This document shows, piece after piece, positions 33,719-48,700 of a stretch of DNA of 64,000 bases. The stretch is from positions 1-64,000 of the forward strand of contig JASAMV010008548.1 of NCBI GenBank assembly GCA_030248065.1. Reading direction: 5' to 3'. The position numbers and the translations under genes were made by a program. The stretch comes from Rhynchonema sp. JSB1_4 (taxonomy: Eukaryota > Nematoda > Chromadorea > Monhysterida > Xyalidae). The notes under the pieces were generated by a model that made no database searches, was not told the DNA's origin, and saw only the letters and a program-made list of their open reading frames with translations. Positions within the stretch are counted from its first letter, which is position 1. Each line of letters starts with the position of its first letter.

Positions 33719-36700
33719 GAAAAAGACCAGAGCCAAAAGAGCAGAACTCTTATATTTTGGTGTCAGGCTTACAGTCAGGTAGGCCAATAGTTTTGTGATT
33801 GAGCTCTACATGCTTAGGCTTAGGCCTGATCGTTTTTAGGTTCTGCTGTTTTGGACTCTGGTCTTTTTTCCTGCTCAAACCGGACTTGCCCAATTGCCCG
33901 TCCGCCTCCCGACTAAGTCCACCACACGTTTCCGGTCAGCTATACATACAAGACTGCACTTAGTTATTGTATCTACATAATGCAGCCAAGCCGGCTATGT
34001 GCAACAGTGATGCCATTGAATAGAGACATGGACAGAAAATGATGACACACAGATAAACTGACAGGGCAATGATTCATGAACTTTAAAAACGTTGGTTAAT
34101 TGAGTACACACAGTCTGCAACGTTATCATGGAACTTGTTAGAACCCAATACGATGGACATTATTCCATCACACAAATCTCCGAAGCACGGTTTTATCCGC
34201 AGTTCACAAACATTTATATATATATCAATCCTTTTAATATTATGTTGATCACTTCATGAATGAATTGAGCTGTGTAGCTGTGTCATGATCATGCACACAC
34301 GCATTGGTCATTTATTATATTCGTGTGTTGCGCTCGTCAGACGTTTCTGACAGGGGATTGTGAAAGAACTTCGGACCAATTTTGATCATCAATTTTTCGC
34401 GAGGTCGAGTGGCAAGCTCCATGGATGGGTTATATGGATAACAGATTTCATTGGTGTTGGCTTAGAGAAAACTGGGTGCTGTACAGGCAGTGGACTGCAT
34501 GCTGATTAGTAAAATAAAAGTTAAATTCATGTCCGAAGTTCCCCGGAGAACAACCAGTCCCCCAAATCACCGCTTTACACAATAATGACAGAACAACGGT
34601 GATGCTCGCATGGTGACAGGAAGGCAAAAAAAATCATGGGTACTAATACTTGGGTGCTGCGTTTCGCAGTGTCTCCTCTATATAACGCAATAAAAATCCA
34701 TTACCAACGGTACCCGACAAGCACCCAGTGACGTTGTCATAATCACGGTGTAACTCCCATGTGACTGTTGTTACCTGGTTTGATCATGCTTGCTGCAATG
34801 ATTGGTTTGTCCCCGCTGCATGGGGTTGTTGCGTGCGCCGCACAGGGATAGGGGCTTGCGACACTAAATTCTGCGCCCTGATTTTCAAAGCAAGGGTTCA
34901 GTTTTTGTGCTGCTCTATCTTGACGTAAACTTCCAAATTTTCGCCAGTCCTATATGTTCCTAAACCTTTCTGAATTCAAGAAATACTGATATTCTCGCTC
35001 ATAAGTATTGTATAATCAGTTGAGCGCAGTTGAAGACCGCACCCAACCCACTCAAAGCTCACCACGCTAAACTGAAAGGTACACCATTTCACACGATTTT
35101 TCGTTTTTGTATCTCTATCTCTGCCTCGCGCTTCCCATGGTGACCAAACCCACAAACGCAGCAAGCAATTTTTACAACGCACTGGTTACCTTAGCCAGCC
35201 AGATATTATTATTTTTATGCTCCCCCTGTGTATTATAGTGCAACCTCGCTGTGTGCGTTTCTGCTGCGTTTATGTTTTATTATTTATTCATGTATTTATT
35301 ATTATTTTTGTGCACTGATCTGTGGTGACGGGTTTTGCTGTGTTGTTGGCCGGATATTTGCATGTAGAGTGGTGTGTTCCCCACGGTGAGTGAAATTGTA
35401 ACAATAATCGCGCAGCTTGATATCTTTTCATCCAAAAAAAATAATGTAATTCATTCTTTTTTCCCATTAATCAGTCACAATTCTGGGCATTACAGAAAGT
35501 GTTTTGCATCACATACTTTTCTCCGTTAGAAAACTATTAAACACCAATCTGTTTGGCCCATAAAACTGTTCAATTGAATCCTGTTTCCACCCTGTTTACT
35601 AATTCTGCCAAAAACTCTTTATGACAGTCTGACTGTATAATATTAAACAATTTGTTATTACAATAATATCTTATTTACAGTAAACACACAACACCAAAAG
35701 GGCAATACTTTTCTTTTCACGCCAGTTCACCGATCCCTTATGTATGTTTGTTTCGAACAAGCTTGTCCGAGACCTTTTCTCATCATGTTTACACACAATC
35801 ATCGAAAATAGCAATGTTGGTCACTTTATGCCAACTTTCTGCACTTATCGATTGGCCTGTCGGTTTCTGTTCCGAATCCCAACGCATTTCGGAGCGCCTA
35901 AACACGCACCTTTTAGTGCAAGTGTACGCATACACCTTAACCTATCGGTCAAAACGGTTTGTTCAAGGGCTTTTGGTCGGTCATGCTCTGATGCATTTCC
36001 GTTGGTCTGTGTTCGGCGGTATTGAGCCTTTGTGCTGTTGTATTTTGTGTTGTTGTGAATGTTTGATGTTCAACTCACCCGCACTGTTCAACTTTACTTA
36101 CCCTTGTGGACTTTATTTGTGGGCATAATGTGGAGTTTTTGTACCCAAGTGCGTTTTTGGTTGAACCAGGCTTATCTGTTACCTTTGCATAGGCTTATTT
36201 ATGCATTCCATCGGCTTATTTACTTCATTCCAAAAAAATTTTGTAAATTCACAGATTGTATAGCTAAACATCGAATTTTTTGTTGTTTTTTATTTGTCCG
36301 CTTCTGTAATATGCGTGCGGTGATATACTAAGCTCGAGTACGTACTGCGTATTTTGCGTAATCTGCAAAAGAGTTAAAAATCGGTCAAGTTTTCTTTTCG
36401 ACATCTTTTCTTTTCTTTTCATCATCATCTTCAAAGTTAGGGAATCGTTCCAATCAATTTCCAAGTGGCTACTTGGGTGCGCGTGTCTGTCTGCGCACTT
36501 AACTTTCACACATCTGTCTGATTTCACCACCAACACTATTTTAACTGAAGGGCAAAAGTGCACTTTAAGGTTTCACGGCTATCATTTTTGCACAATTTTT
36601 TTAATTTTCCGATGTCCTGTTGCTGAAATCATTGTTTGTTTCGAACGTCTTACAGCACACAGCTCCACCGCACGGAAAACGGGAGCTTCAGCCCTGGAAT

Positions 36701-36769
36701 TACAATTATCAACAATACTAGAAGATCAAAAATATCGAACCCCGCATTCAACAATTTTACAACGTGCGG
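33719..36769. other. Gene-free region upstream of ASPP
   Basis: AT-rich DNA with short homopolymers and a few overlapping short frames, without family motifs. A possible 3' splice site (TTACAG at about 36650) precedes the first recognised ASPP coding exon, so untranslated exons and the promoter may lie here. I could not define them. Confidence 0.4.
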
Positions 36770-39700
36770 ATGCAACCCACCGTTGAGGTAGGCATTGGCA
36801 TAATATTACCCGCTAGAAATTTTGGAAAATATTGAATTCACAAAAAGGTTCCTGTACGCACATCATACCTTATTAGATGTTCTCGTTTACACGCCAGGTG
36901 CACATACAAGAACCGATACCTTTGGGGGTCCGGTACCCACTAAGTTTGCCTTGTTCTTCATATCGGTGTCTAACCACATGTTTGGCTATTCATGTGTAAG
37001 GGTTTGAAATAATTTTGAACAAAAGGCAAACCACCCACCCCCAAAGTGCGCGGGTGCAACAACGTTACCTGTCCTTTTGAGCAACATGTATAATATTATT
37101 GTTTGAATTCATGTGTGTAGAAACCTCATCGCGGAATCTATATGCGTTCTCTGACAGTTTCATCCCTCAACGCGGTAAAAATTTTATGATGAAGAATAAT
37201 ACTGTGTGATCTTTGTTTGCTTGTCAAACCGAGTGAGTGAAATAAAGCGCAGTTTTGAGTGTTCACGTCAAGTATAAAAACGACACCCCCAAGTCAATCT
37301 GCAGTGTCGCTGGTATGGTGCAACAAAATGAACAGGTTACGCCAACTTTGAACAGTTGCTGCAAATTGAAGAACGTTTTTATGCAATTTCTGTTCACAAC
37401 AACTTTCATTTTCGCACTTCATAAACGCGTGTTCTGTACGTTTCCAACAGAATAAAGCGCCGGTCCCGTTTTACCTTACAGGCAGGTGTTCCTGAAAGGC
37501 GGTTGTGGGACATCGTCGCACTTTGTCACTTGGTCGCGCGTCATGTGAATTACAACACATCTGGCCGTTAGGAACAGCTGCCAGCCTAAGCGCAAGTCCA
37601 AGCAGGGCCAAAGCCTGAGCATATGCCCGACCACAAGCCTAAGCCGAAGCATAAACCTAGTTAAAAGTGCACGCGACCAAGTCAGAACGCGCGACGATGT
37701 CCCCGGATCTGAAAGGCCAAGACAAAATAGGTTTCTTGCCCTAAAGTTAGTTTCTTTTCGTCAGCTGCTGTAGGTAGCAGCGCCCAATTTAGGATCATTT
37801 TCAGCACGTTTTATTCCGGACTCGACTAATACAATCAGCTGTGTGACTTTTCGGCGACATCGTTCGGGCCGTATAGATCTCACAAAGACGCAAACTTTTG
37901 ACAAAAAAAACTTTTTTCTCTGCTGTGTTTCAATCCTTGGAAGTCCAATATATTTTTTCATCCACGCGCAGTAATGTTTCAAAGACAGGTCATCCCGTTT
38001 GAAAACCTAAAATAATTTATAATCGAAAAACCCCCCGAAGTTCCCACACGAACGACTACGTTCATGTGGGCAGACTCCCGCGGTTCACACTGTCACTCTG
38101 GTTTACTTTGTGAAACATCAGCCAACCAACCCCGTCCAGGTACGTCTACCGGTGCGCGTGCTTCCCGGCAACCAAGTGTTCGAGATCAGCTTGCACAAAG
38201 ACACAACAGCGGGCGACATCGTCACGGAATGTCTGCGTCTCATTGGGGACTCTGACGCCATCGATTACGACTTTTGGACGCTCGTAGCTGATCTGCAGGT
38301 TGGGAGATGGTTACTCTTTTGTAATTATCCATCGTTATTCTGGGGTGACACAAATATAGACCGTGGTGGCAGGTCTATATTAGACAGATTAGACGTTATC
38401 TAGACGCTCTGCAAGGAACTCAGTCGCAAAATGCAGGTTGGGTACGGTCTAGGAACACTCGGATTTTATACCCCTTGTGTGAAAGAAGCACTTCCAGCAT
38501 AGCCGTAGTCGTGTCGTGATTGACTTCTAATTTGCCAGATAACAACACACAAGTATAGTCCGTCCATCAGCTCATGTCACTTTGTGTTGCTGCTGGCTGG
38601 CTTATTCCCTTCCTCCACGTTCTATAAAAGAGAAATTGAGTGTGACCGATTTTGCAAAAGAAACTGAAAAAATGATAGAATAAGTCAAAAAGATTGAATT
38701 CGAGCAAATTTAAAATAAAATAAAATTAAAATGGATAAAACACGTCGATTTCATAAAAAAAATCACAATTTAGGAGCAAAAATAATTTTTTTTCGGAAAC
38801 TCAGTTTCTCTTGCATAAGAACGTGGAGGAAGGAAACTAGTCAGCCAGCAGCATCAGAAAGTGACATGAGCTGATGGACGGACTATACAGTGATCAGTAT
38901 GTGTCCAACCATTTGATGCAAAACAGCCAGGCTGGCTCGAATTTCTGAAATCAAATCATTAGAAATCAAAAAGTATGTATAGCAAAATTCATCTAAATTT
39001 CAGGGATACGAGAAGAAATTCAGCACTGACGAGCGTCTCTACCAGCTAATCCGCAAGCATCTATTGTTGGCTGGTAATGTAGAGGGCGTGCGCTTCTATC
39101 TGAGACGAAGGAAGAAACGATACAGCGTGTGCAGTCTGCCCGATCAGGATAGCGCTGTTTCGCCCAGCACAAGTCCGCAGAAAGGTAGGAAATTTGCGTG
39201 ACATGCTATGCAGTTGCCTTGTTGGAACAGGTGAACTCCGTCAAGTTGAAAGCTCACACGCCTTGAAGTAAAGCTGCACCACATTCTTCGCCCACTATGG
39301 AGATACATATATGTAACAAATACTGTATAAAACGTGTGTTACACATCCGCATACCGTTCATGCTCCATGTACTACTATGTATGTATACCTCAGTTTCAGA
39401 CACATGTTACAAAACAACAATATAAATATCATGATAAAGCCCGGACACTATCCATATCCCTTTAATATCGTAAAACATGAAATAAAATTCCATCTGTTGT
39501 TTTGTCTGCCAGCTGATGCTGTGTCTGGCTCCTGGCTCCCGGGCGGTCTGTGTTTTGAATGCAACTTTTAAGACATATACATAGTTTGATACATACACCA
39601 TTCCACTCGTAGCTTTTTGATATCTTTTCCTATACTCGTTTTCCTGGTCCAATTTTTCCCAGCTTTTCGGTCTGGTGTATCCTTGCACCTCTGCACCTGC

Positions 39701-42700
39701 ACAATCTTTGAGGTGTGTGCTAATGATAATGCTAATACGATATCTCAATGTATTCAATACGAAGGCACACATACACGGTTCAGCAAAAATTCTTACTAAC
39801 GTGCCAAATACTGTAAATGGTGATTGCATTTTATCGTCACCGACTTAATGTGCCAACACTTCAGAATGTTTATTCAATAGTCAATAACAAAATCAACAAA
39901 CACTAAAAGCGCGTTAGAAGAACACGCCTCTTTTCTGCTTCGGTGAATATTTCCACTGATAGCTTATTCTGCGTGTGCGCATAAAAAGACCATTATGGAC
40001 CATGAAGCCGATGTGTGTAGGTTACTTTATTCCTGTTTGATACAAAACACTTGTTTCGCGGATGATGTTGTTTATAGTCTGTTTCGGAATGAATGCAGAT
40101 TTGACGTTTAGACCGTTGTCCGGGTAAGGATTTTGAGCACCACACCACTCTCCCTTCCAGACTGAAGTAGTGAGTCTCCCCCACATGCTATATCAACTGG
40201 CAATGACTGTTTGTCAGGGCCACACTGGTTCATGACTGTCTATCGGAATCAGATATACTGATCCTGCAAGGGAAAGGTGCTTAGCCAGGTCTGACGTTTC
40301 TGCGGCAAAACGTATGTATATGTTGCACACAACCACGGCTGTTTTGTTCTTGGGCCCCAATTCAAGCACGACTGCTCTTTAAAAGCCGTTCAAAGGGACC
40401 CAATAACATTTTATTGTTGATGTTTGACATCAAACATAAACACGGAATAACGTGGTGTTTGTGGTGTATACATTTTCAAGCATGCCTTCCCCATGTGCCC
40501 CATATATCCACTGTTGAGACCTCAACTGGACGGAGTTGAAAAGCGTAAAGCAATGCCGCTAATTTCTGAAATTATTGACTGTTTTCGACATCGTAGATCC
40601 GTTGAAATCTCCAGCCGGTCTGTAATTTCTGAAAAGGCAGATCCGCCCGTTCCCCTGTTGCCGAGCTCCTTGAAAATTAAGCAAGGTTGGTCTTCCGTGC
40701 AGGGTTGGATTAAAAAAAAGTAAAATCTGTTTTGTAAAAAAAAATTTTTTTCCCACTTTTTTATTTTAAAATTTTAAAAAGTAAGTCCACTTTTTTTATT
40801 ATTTTTCCCCTTTTTTCGTTATTTTCTCACTTTTTTAAGATAAAAATGTATGTTTTCATGCTTTTTATTGCTCATCATTCTCAAAAAATAGCCTGCGGCG
40901 CTTATATTTCAGTTTAAAATGGCGTTGTAATGGACTCATACAGTTCCCAGACATCCCAACAATCGCTGCACGTATAATATAGGACACCCCATACCGTATA
41001 CTGTGCAGTTATTGAGCTATCGACGTCAGCTATTCGACAGACTCCACGTTGCTCGCCTATTTGCAGTTGTGTGGATTTGTCATTTGTTGCTTTTGTCACA
41101 CAACATGAGTGTGGTGTAACTCTTTATCTCTCTTCAAATTTATCCCCAAATTCACACAAACAGAAGGTTGGTCTTCCCTTTGTCATATATGCCCACAGAG
41201 TTACCATCGGGGTTCTCAAAGTTATGACCAAATGGTCTAGATTGCAGGTGATCGACATAAACATGCAAGTCAGTGGAGAAGTTCTCTTTAGTGTCCCTCC
41301 AAACATACCTAAGTAACATAATTTCAGAAATTTCTTTTTTCTAGAAACCAATTTTTTGGTGGTCCGGAATAAAAAAAGTGATTTTTAAAAAAAAATTTTA
41401 AAAAGTTTTTTTTTTTAAAAAGTTCGATAAAAAATTTTTTTTAATCCAACCCTGCCTCCGTGGCATGTGTAGCAGCGTGAAAATCCTCGGTTTTATTACA
41501 TACCTAATGCTACCCACGTACTATTATTATTAGCTGATGCCGAACCGTCGTAATAGCTTATTGGTGAGCGGCTTATCCGATTAGCTAATGAGCTTGACCT
41601 CCTTTGAGCGAGTTGTGTTTTCCAAGCCGCTGTTGCGCATCGGGAACTGTTTGCGTTTTGTAGGCTATCCACCAGATAAATACATGTATAGGTTTACACA
41701 GTTATAGTCCCTAACAATTTTTATTATTGTTCGGGGTGTCGAGAAAATCTCCGGTAGATCATCTATGCAGCCGCTACCACTCAAGAATCCGGTGTAAACA
41801 TTATTGAAAAACTTGTATTCTTTTACTGCAAATTTTTGTCCTCTTCTCGACATTAATGTTGGGGTACAGAATACATATCCACAACGCAGTTCGGCTACAC
41901 CTCGCATTTAGCGTGACTTTTGCACGCTTGGCGATAATATTTTTGTTTATTTGTGCAAAAAATCACACAGCGTGGCAAATCCGAGTGCTTCGGAATATTG
42001 TTGTATTTGTTTGCACTCAACCCGCGTTCTTCGAAATTGACTCACACGAAAAAACAACACTTTGTGGTTAAGACAAGCACCGGGCAGCAGAAATGCGTCA
42101 TAGTTTTCATTTTCTTTGGATTTGACCTTTGATATCAAAAGCATATAGCTTCACAATTTCTTTTATCGTGCTTTTCAACTGCAGCATTAGTCAGTCACAC
42201 CCAGCTAATGTTTCACAGCAGATCACATTTTATATAATTTAAAACGAACCATATCATTCCAGGTTTGCCCCGTCACTCCCTGAATTATCAAGCGCAGAGC
42301 GATTCGCAGTCCGGATACCACAGCGACGCCGACATAGTGCATCAGCACGCACAGTACAGATTGAAACATCAGCAGGCCAGACGAAGACTGTATCGACCCG
42401 CGTCGGAAATGGTTAGTTCTTGTCAATTATATTGTTCTTTTGTTGTATTTTCAAATATTTTTTTTAGAATTTTACATCAGCAGCAGCTCAACCACTTGCA
42501 TATATACATAGCGGTCTTTAACTTTTTTATTCTTTTATCTTTATGATGGGACCTTAGTTAGAACGGAGACTGTCGCGCGCACTGCCAAAAAATCGTACAT
42601 GTTGCGCTTAACTTTTGATAATCACATAAAACTAACACAGTCCCCGAATCTAAATCACAGATCTATATGTGCGTATACATCGACTGCCGCTGTTGTCGGA

Positions 42701-45700
42701 TATTGTCATGCTGTAGTCAATTAATCATACTGTAAAATTACACTTTTTCGTGTTAATCGTAAGTACTGTCGTTGTGACCTACTTGATGTTCCACGCAAAA
42801 TGATCTGTTTGCCCTAATAGTCGGCCTGAAACTTGCATACTGCTTTCATGTGTAAATAATTTTTTGCGACACAAACCTCAATCTCGCGCTTTTGTCACAC
42901 GCGGCCCTGTCGTAGCGATCACGCACCAAAGTTGCTGTGAATCGTTTTTTATGTTTTGCGCTCGCTTGACGATTTTATTCTCATATTATGGCAAACTAAA
43001 TTGATTGCCTGGCCTTGACTTTAACTTGGGCGGTGATGTTGTTGAGCTCTGAAGTTTGTCTTTACAGTCTGTTCGCTTTGTGTTTTGAATTTTTTTGTCT
43101 TTCCTCTTCCCAACCTGCTGCAAGCAACACTCCTGCACAGTTTTGTTGTGGACAGAATGTGGTTTTAGAATGGGTCATTATCAGGGTTTTCTACGCAAGG
43201 CATAAACCTTAAAATTGCAAACAAAAAATGTACCCCTTGAAAACCAGGGTAGACTGGAGCGCCAAAATTCACACCCTGAGCTGCCAACAAGTGACAGAGA
43301 ATGAAAAAAAAACAGCTGTTGTTGACGCTTTGGCTGACACCGGGCCAAAACTTTAGTCATTTTGCTTAGCGGTTGTTTAGCTGCAATCGGGCTTACTCAA
43401 TGCGCGCCAACACTTTTTTGGCCGCTGGGGGAGCCTTTGTTTTTGGAACATTGTTTATTACTTTTTAGTCCCTACTTTTATCAACTCGTTTCAGAACTTT
43501 TATGGTGCCCGGACTGTTTCTGTGCGATACGGAGAAAAGAATTTTAAAAAAAACTTTGAATTTAATAAATCATGGTCTTAATTGGTTTAGTCCGTTCAAG
43601 TCCCGTGCCTGACCATCAGGGTAATGCGTGGCTCATACAATCAATTCAACAAGCGACGGTGAGTTGAACAGTCAGGGGAAGACAAACGCGACTTTTATCA
43701 TTATCATGTAACCGCCAACACTAACACATTGCGAGTGAAACATCAATCCTTTGTGATTCGTGTGTTATCTATGATAACGGGTGATATTTTCGAAACGGTG
43801 TAAAGGTCAGTTGGGTGTAAAGGTCGGTGGAAAGCTCGGTCGACAGCTCAGTGTGATAGACCTCGGTGTAAACTTGAAACATTCCACGTTAATAACAGGC
43901 AATGTTTCACGTTTACACCGAGCTACGCCGACCGAGCTTTCGACCGAACTTTACACCGACCTTTACGCCCAACTGACCTTTACACCGTTTCGAAAATTCC
44001 ACCCAATGTATAATGCACAGTACGTTAGAGTGATTATACATTACCTACTGTATTTTACAGTCCTATAACGGCTAATGGTACTGTCGTCAAGTCAAGTGGT
44101 CCACTATGGTCATTAACTCAAGCAGCCCTAAATGATCGCTAGAAATTATACATGGGAGTTGTTAACGACCAGATTTGATGATCTGAGTTAACGACATTAC
44201 CATACGCCCGCATAATCCATGTTTTCGTCACTTTTTGTTATTTGTAGCATCATCACGTTTTCACCATTTTTGTACTTCTGTACACATAGGGTGGCATTTT
44301 CGAAACGGTGTAAAGCTCAGTTGGGTGTAAAGGTCGGTGTAAGCTCGGTCGAAAGCTCAGTCGGTGTCAGCTCGGTGTAAACATGAAACATTGCCTGCTG
44401 TTAACGTGGAATGTTTCATGTTTACACCGAGCTGACACCGACCGAGCTTTCGACCGAGCTTACACCGACCTTCACACCCAACTGAGCTTTACACCGTTTC
44501 GAAAATGCCACCCATAGGATGGCGAGACAGTTCTTCTCCCACCGCTATTTCGTGCAGCAATGTTCTTATCTGCCACCCTGTACGTTCTGAAAAACAACGC
44601 AGCTGCTTTATCAAATTAATCAAACGGTCATGTAAATGCACAAAATGTAACTGCGAACAACTTTCAAGGTCGTTGTGCCCGACTTGCACTTTCGTTCGTA
44701 CTTTTCTATCTGAAACGTACTATACGTTTTACAATATTTTTCGCCCATAGTAATGTGTATACTTCAAGGGCGGCCGCTATAATTTCACTTGCTTTTTGTT
44801 TGCGGTGAAAAAAGCGAAAATCGTAGAGGAAAAAACTGCGCGCGAGAAATGGTATATGTACAAAATGGAAATATTGTATGCTGGCAAAATAACACCAAGC
44901 AGAACAGCACGGGCAGAGAACTTCACACATCGCGCTCAGAAATGTTAAGTGAAACTGTTTCTTGCTCCGTTTTTCATTTGAAATTTATAGCGCATGTGCG
45001 CGGAGAGGTGTACTTTTGCTATCAAAGACCTGATTTCAAATCACGATAAAGTTCGACAGTCAGTCCAACAATTTGCGGTCATGTTTACGTCCGTTGTCAA
45101 AATTGTTTGCAGTTTGTTTGTGGAGCCCTTGGAGCAAGTTTTGCTTCTTTTCCTGCCTTAAGTTCAATAGTTCTGTGTTTTTGGACATCGTTTTGAACGG
45201 AAATTGAAAAAAAACAGACCGAACTTTTAAGCTATTGTATACGTTTGAAAACTGGTTTGTATTTTCGTCTCGCTAATTTCCATTTCCGTTGCTTTTTTAA
45301 CATTTTGTTTTTCTGAGAAACGGCACATTTTGCCTCTGAAACTTAATTTACATCTGGCCTCTATTAAAAGTTCCATTTTGCAACTTGTTTAAACTGCTGT
45401 TTTGTGGCTTTAGCGTTTATCTTGGATACGATTAGCAATGTCTCGATTGAAGAGAGCGTTTGCTTTACACTACTGATAAAACAATCGTTCAGCAATGATT
45501 TCAGAACTGTTCTGTTAAAAAGGCAGTTTGTGGTGATGGTGCTCTGAACCCCCAATAAGTTGCGTCCGGTGGTTCTAAAAAAAAATTTTATTAAAAAAAA
45601 TTTTAAAAAAAATCGTTCCAAAAGTTAAAAAAAGATTTTTATTACGTCAAAATTCACAAATTTCTCCATTTTTTTGCTCTAAAAGTGCCATTTTTTGCAT

Positions 45701-48700
45701 AAAAATTGCTACTGATGTTGACATCACCTGACCCTACCATGGGCGTGTACCTAGACGTCATAATTTCACCCAAAATTTCCATCCCGAATTTCAGAAAGCC
45801 ATACCATCACACCCGCACCACCTGGGGAAGGGTACGGGTGTGTACTTGACTATGGTTGGTACTTATCGACAATTGGATAGTATGGTTTTCGTATCGCCTG
45901 TGCTTTATATGTACTTAGAACACATTATGTAACAAAAATACCCCTATTTTGTACTTGAGCGTTCATTTTTTATCGTGTTGGGCAGATGTTGGCTGGAATA
46001 AAAAAAATTTTAATGAAAAAAAAATTGTTTTTATAAAAAAAATGGGGCTCGAATAAAAATTTTGTTTTATTAACCGCTGGTTGAGTCCGAATAACGAGAA
46101 TGAAAAACAGGCAGGAAAATTGTGAGCATACAAGATCTTCTCCCGATCCTTACATGAAGAGCGCAGCACTCATACTCGGATTTTCAGACTTTTTCAAGGT
46201 AGCCAAGCCTAAAAGTGCCCATGCGCATTTTGTACTTCCTGAAGTACTACCTTTTAATCGTATAACAGTTCTGCAATCATTGTGTACAATCACGACATAT
46301 GTAGGTACATAGTTATCATGAACATCTAATAGAACGGATAATATCCCATGAGGTGAACTACAGGGTTGCGCATAACTGCTTTCTTGCAAAGCGTTCACGC
46401 TGTACATGCACGTTAAGTTTAGTGTGCGAACCATTTTGTTGCGATTTTGTGCAGTTTATGGGTGAGTCACCTTTGCGCGCGCTGCTTGCTCACACTGTTT
46501 TGCGCTGTAATTAACGATCAGCGAGTAGATTCGGACAAGAAGATTCATGACAAAAAGACTCGGAAGATCTCGAGCTGAAGTCGAAGCCAAATCAGGACAA
46601 ATTTATGAGCCTAACCGATACATATTGCGTACAGTACCTGACTGGATGCAACCCATGACATTCTTTAGTTGACTCAAACCCTGATTTGGTGTCCGAATCT
46701 CCCAATTCCAAGACACTGTCCCCAGATTTGCTACTGCTTTGACACCTTTTATGGCGTGCACTGCACTAAGTACCCCAGCACTTTTATCTGGTCAGAAGAT
46801 CTCTTTTGCGCGTGGTGTCGTCTTGTGTGCTCTCCTTATAGTTCATTTGTTGCGCTGTAAGGAACTTTTTGGGTGCCATAGCCGTTAAGACAGAAATTTG
46901 TAGATATTCATGCTGACAGTACCGAATAATCGGGCCACCCTGTGAAGAAGGTGACTATAGCGTGTGAATATGCGCGTTTTTCACGCTTGTCAAACGCAGA
47001 TTATCACGAGGTATGAAGACAATATTGGTACATTCGACAGTGTATGTACTTGGGAGGTTTTCTCAGGTCTCACAATACATCCTGATGGATCGGTAATTGT
47101 GCGAGAAATTCTCGCACGAATTTCTTGTGGGTTTTTGCGCAGAATGTTCTGTCCATGGCGAGTTCTTATTATGAGGTCACCGCCGCAATGCCAGCTAAAA
47201 GAGTTTGTTCAGATAGTATGTATAATAACAGAAAAGCATACAGCGCGAGTATCTTTGGTTAGTGAAAAACCTCGGCTCATTTTAATCATGTTGCTTGCAA
47301 CCACAGGTTCTTAACGGATCCGCCGGCAGGCACATTTTGACAGCGGCGATTTAAAAAAAAATCATAAATAAAAATAGTGTAAATCCACGAAAATGTGGTT
47401 CGCTATCTTATCCAAGTCCGCTCCCGACTCGGCTGTATTCCCCCTTAGAACGCAAGACCAGTCGACTTCGATGTTCAATGAAACGGCCATGTTGCAGAGG
47501 GTGAGTTTAGAGCATTCAGGCACTCAGAATTAGGCTTTAAAAAAGTCACAGCCTGTGGTCTCATCACACAATGAAGCATTGCATATGGTAATAAAACGTG
47601 GTCTGTCCGTTTGTCAAAACCTTTCTTTCAGTGTTGATTTCCACAAATTTAACATCGTTCCTTCTTTTTCTTTTGTTGCTTCGACCAGCAACGTTCACTT
47701 TTAACTCAGTTTTTCGCCTATTTTGGCACCGGGAGTTTTTCTCCGCCAATTTTATTTCGCCGTGATCCCAGTTTCCGTCCGCACCTGCCAGGGGAGATAA
47801 TGTAATGTGCCCTAAAATCGGTTATCTCAACCGTGCACAAATGCTGCGAAGGCCGTGTTATTCTACATACCCTTTTCGACAAACGTCAAATAAAAGCCCG
47901 CCAATTTTTTTCAACAAGGTGGTGCGATCACTTCTGCGAACAAAAACACGCCCGCCCGCATGTGTAAAATATATTAAACCATTTCCTTTCTCAAATTTTC
48001 TCATGTCTCAATTTTTTCATTATATCCTGGGCCTTTGACTCAGCGGAACGTGAAAAAAGATAAAAAGTGAAATGAAACTAAAAGAAAGAGAACAGAGACA
48101 CACATGGGATCAAGATCAGGCCTCAGTGCGTGTGAGAAAGGCTCTGTCCTTTTCATTACGTTGTTGAAGAAGTTATAGTAAGTCAGCACTGTTGAATTTT
48201 TTTGCATATTTCCATATTTTATCCACTTGGGCTCACGGTTCAACAGCCCTTACCCGGTCTCCAAAACCGCAATTTTAAACTGATTTTTCCATGAAGCATC
48301 AGCTACCTATTGTAGGTTTATTTATGGCATATCAGTTTCGAAAATAGCAGAGATTTTCTGCTGCGCTCCATTAATCTCTGTTGTGATATGATAGTACTTT
48401 TCCAGCACAAATCTGGAAGAATTTCATGTTGATATCCCATAATAATACACAAATCCCGTCCACACATAAACTGGGGTGTTTGGTCTATCGAAGGAAGATG
48501 TGTGTTACGCACGTTCCACTTGCACGTGATTTCAAATTCGGCATCTTCATCCACAAGTATCAAGAATTTTATTCGGGTTCAGTTCTGGAACTGGAATAAT
48601 ACATTCGAGATTTAGGTCCCCTTTTTGGGATATACCTGCGTGGGTGGGAGTATTGTCTTACTTACCTTGCGCAAATATGCTCCTTAGAAAAGTCGGATAT

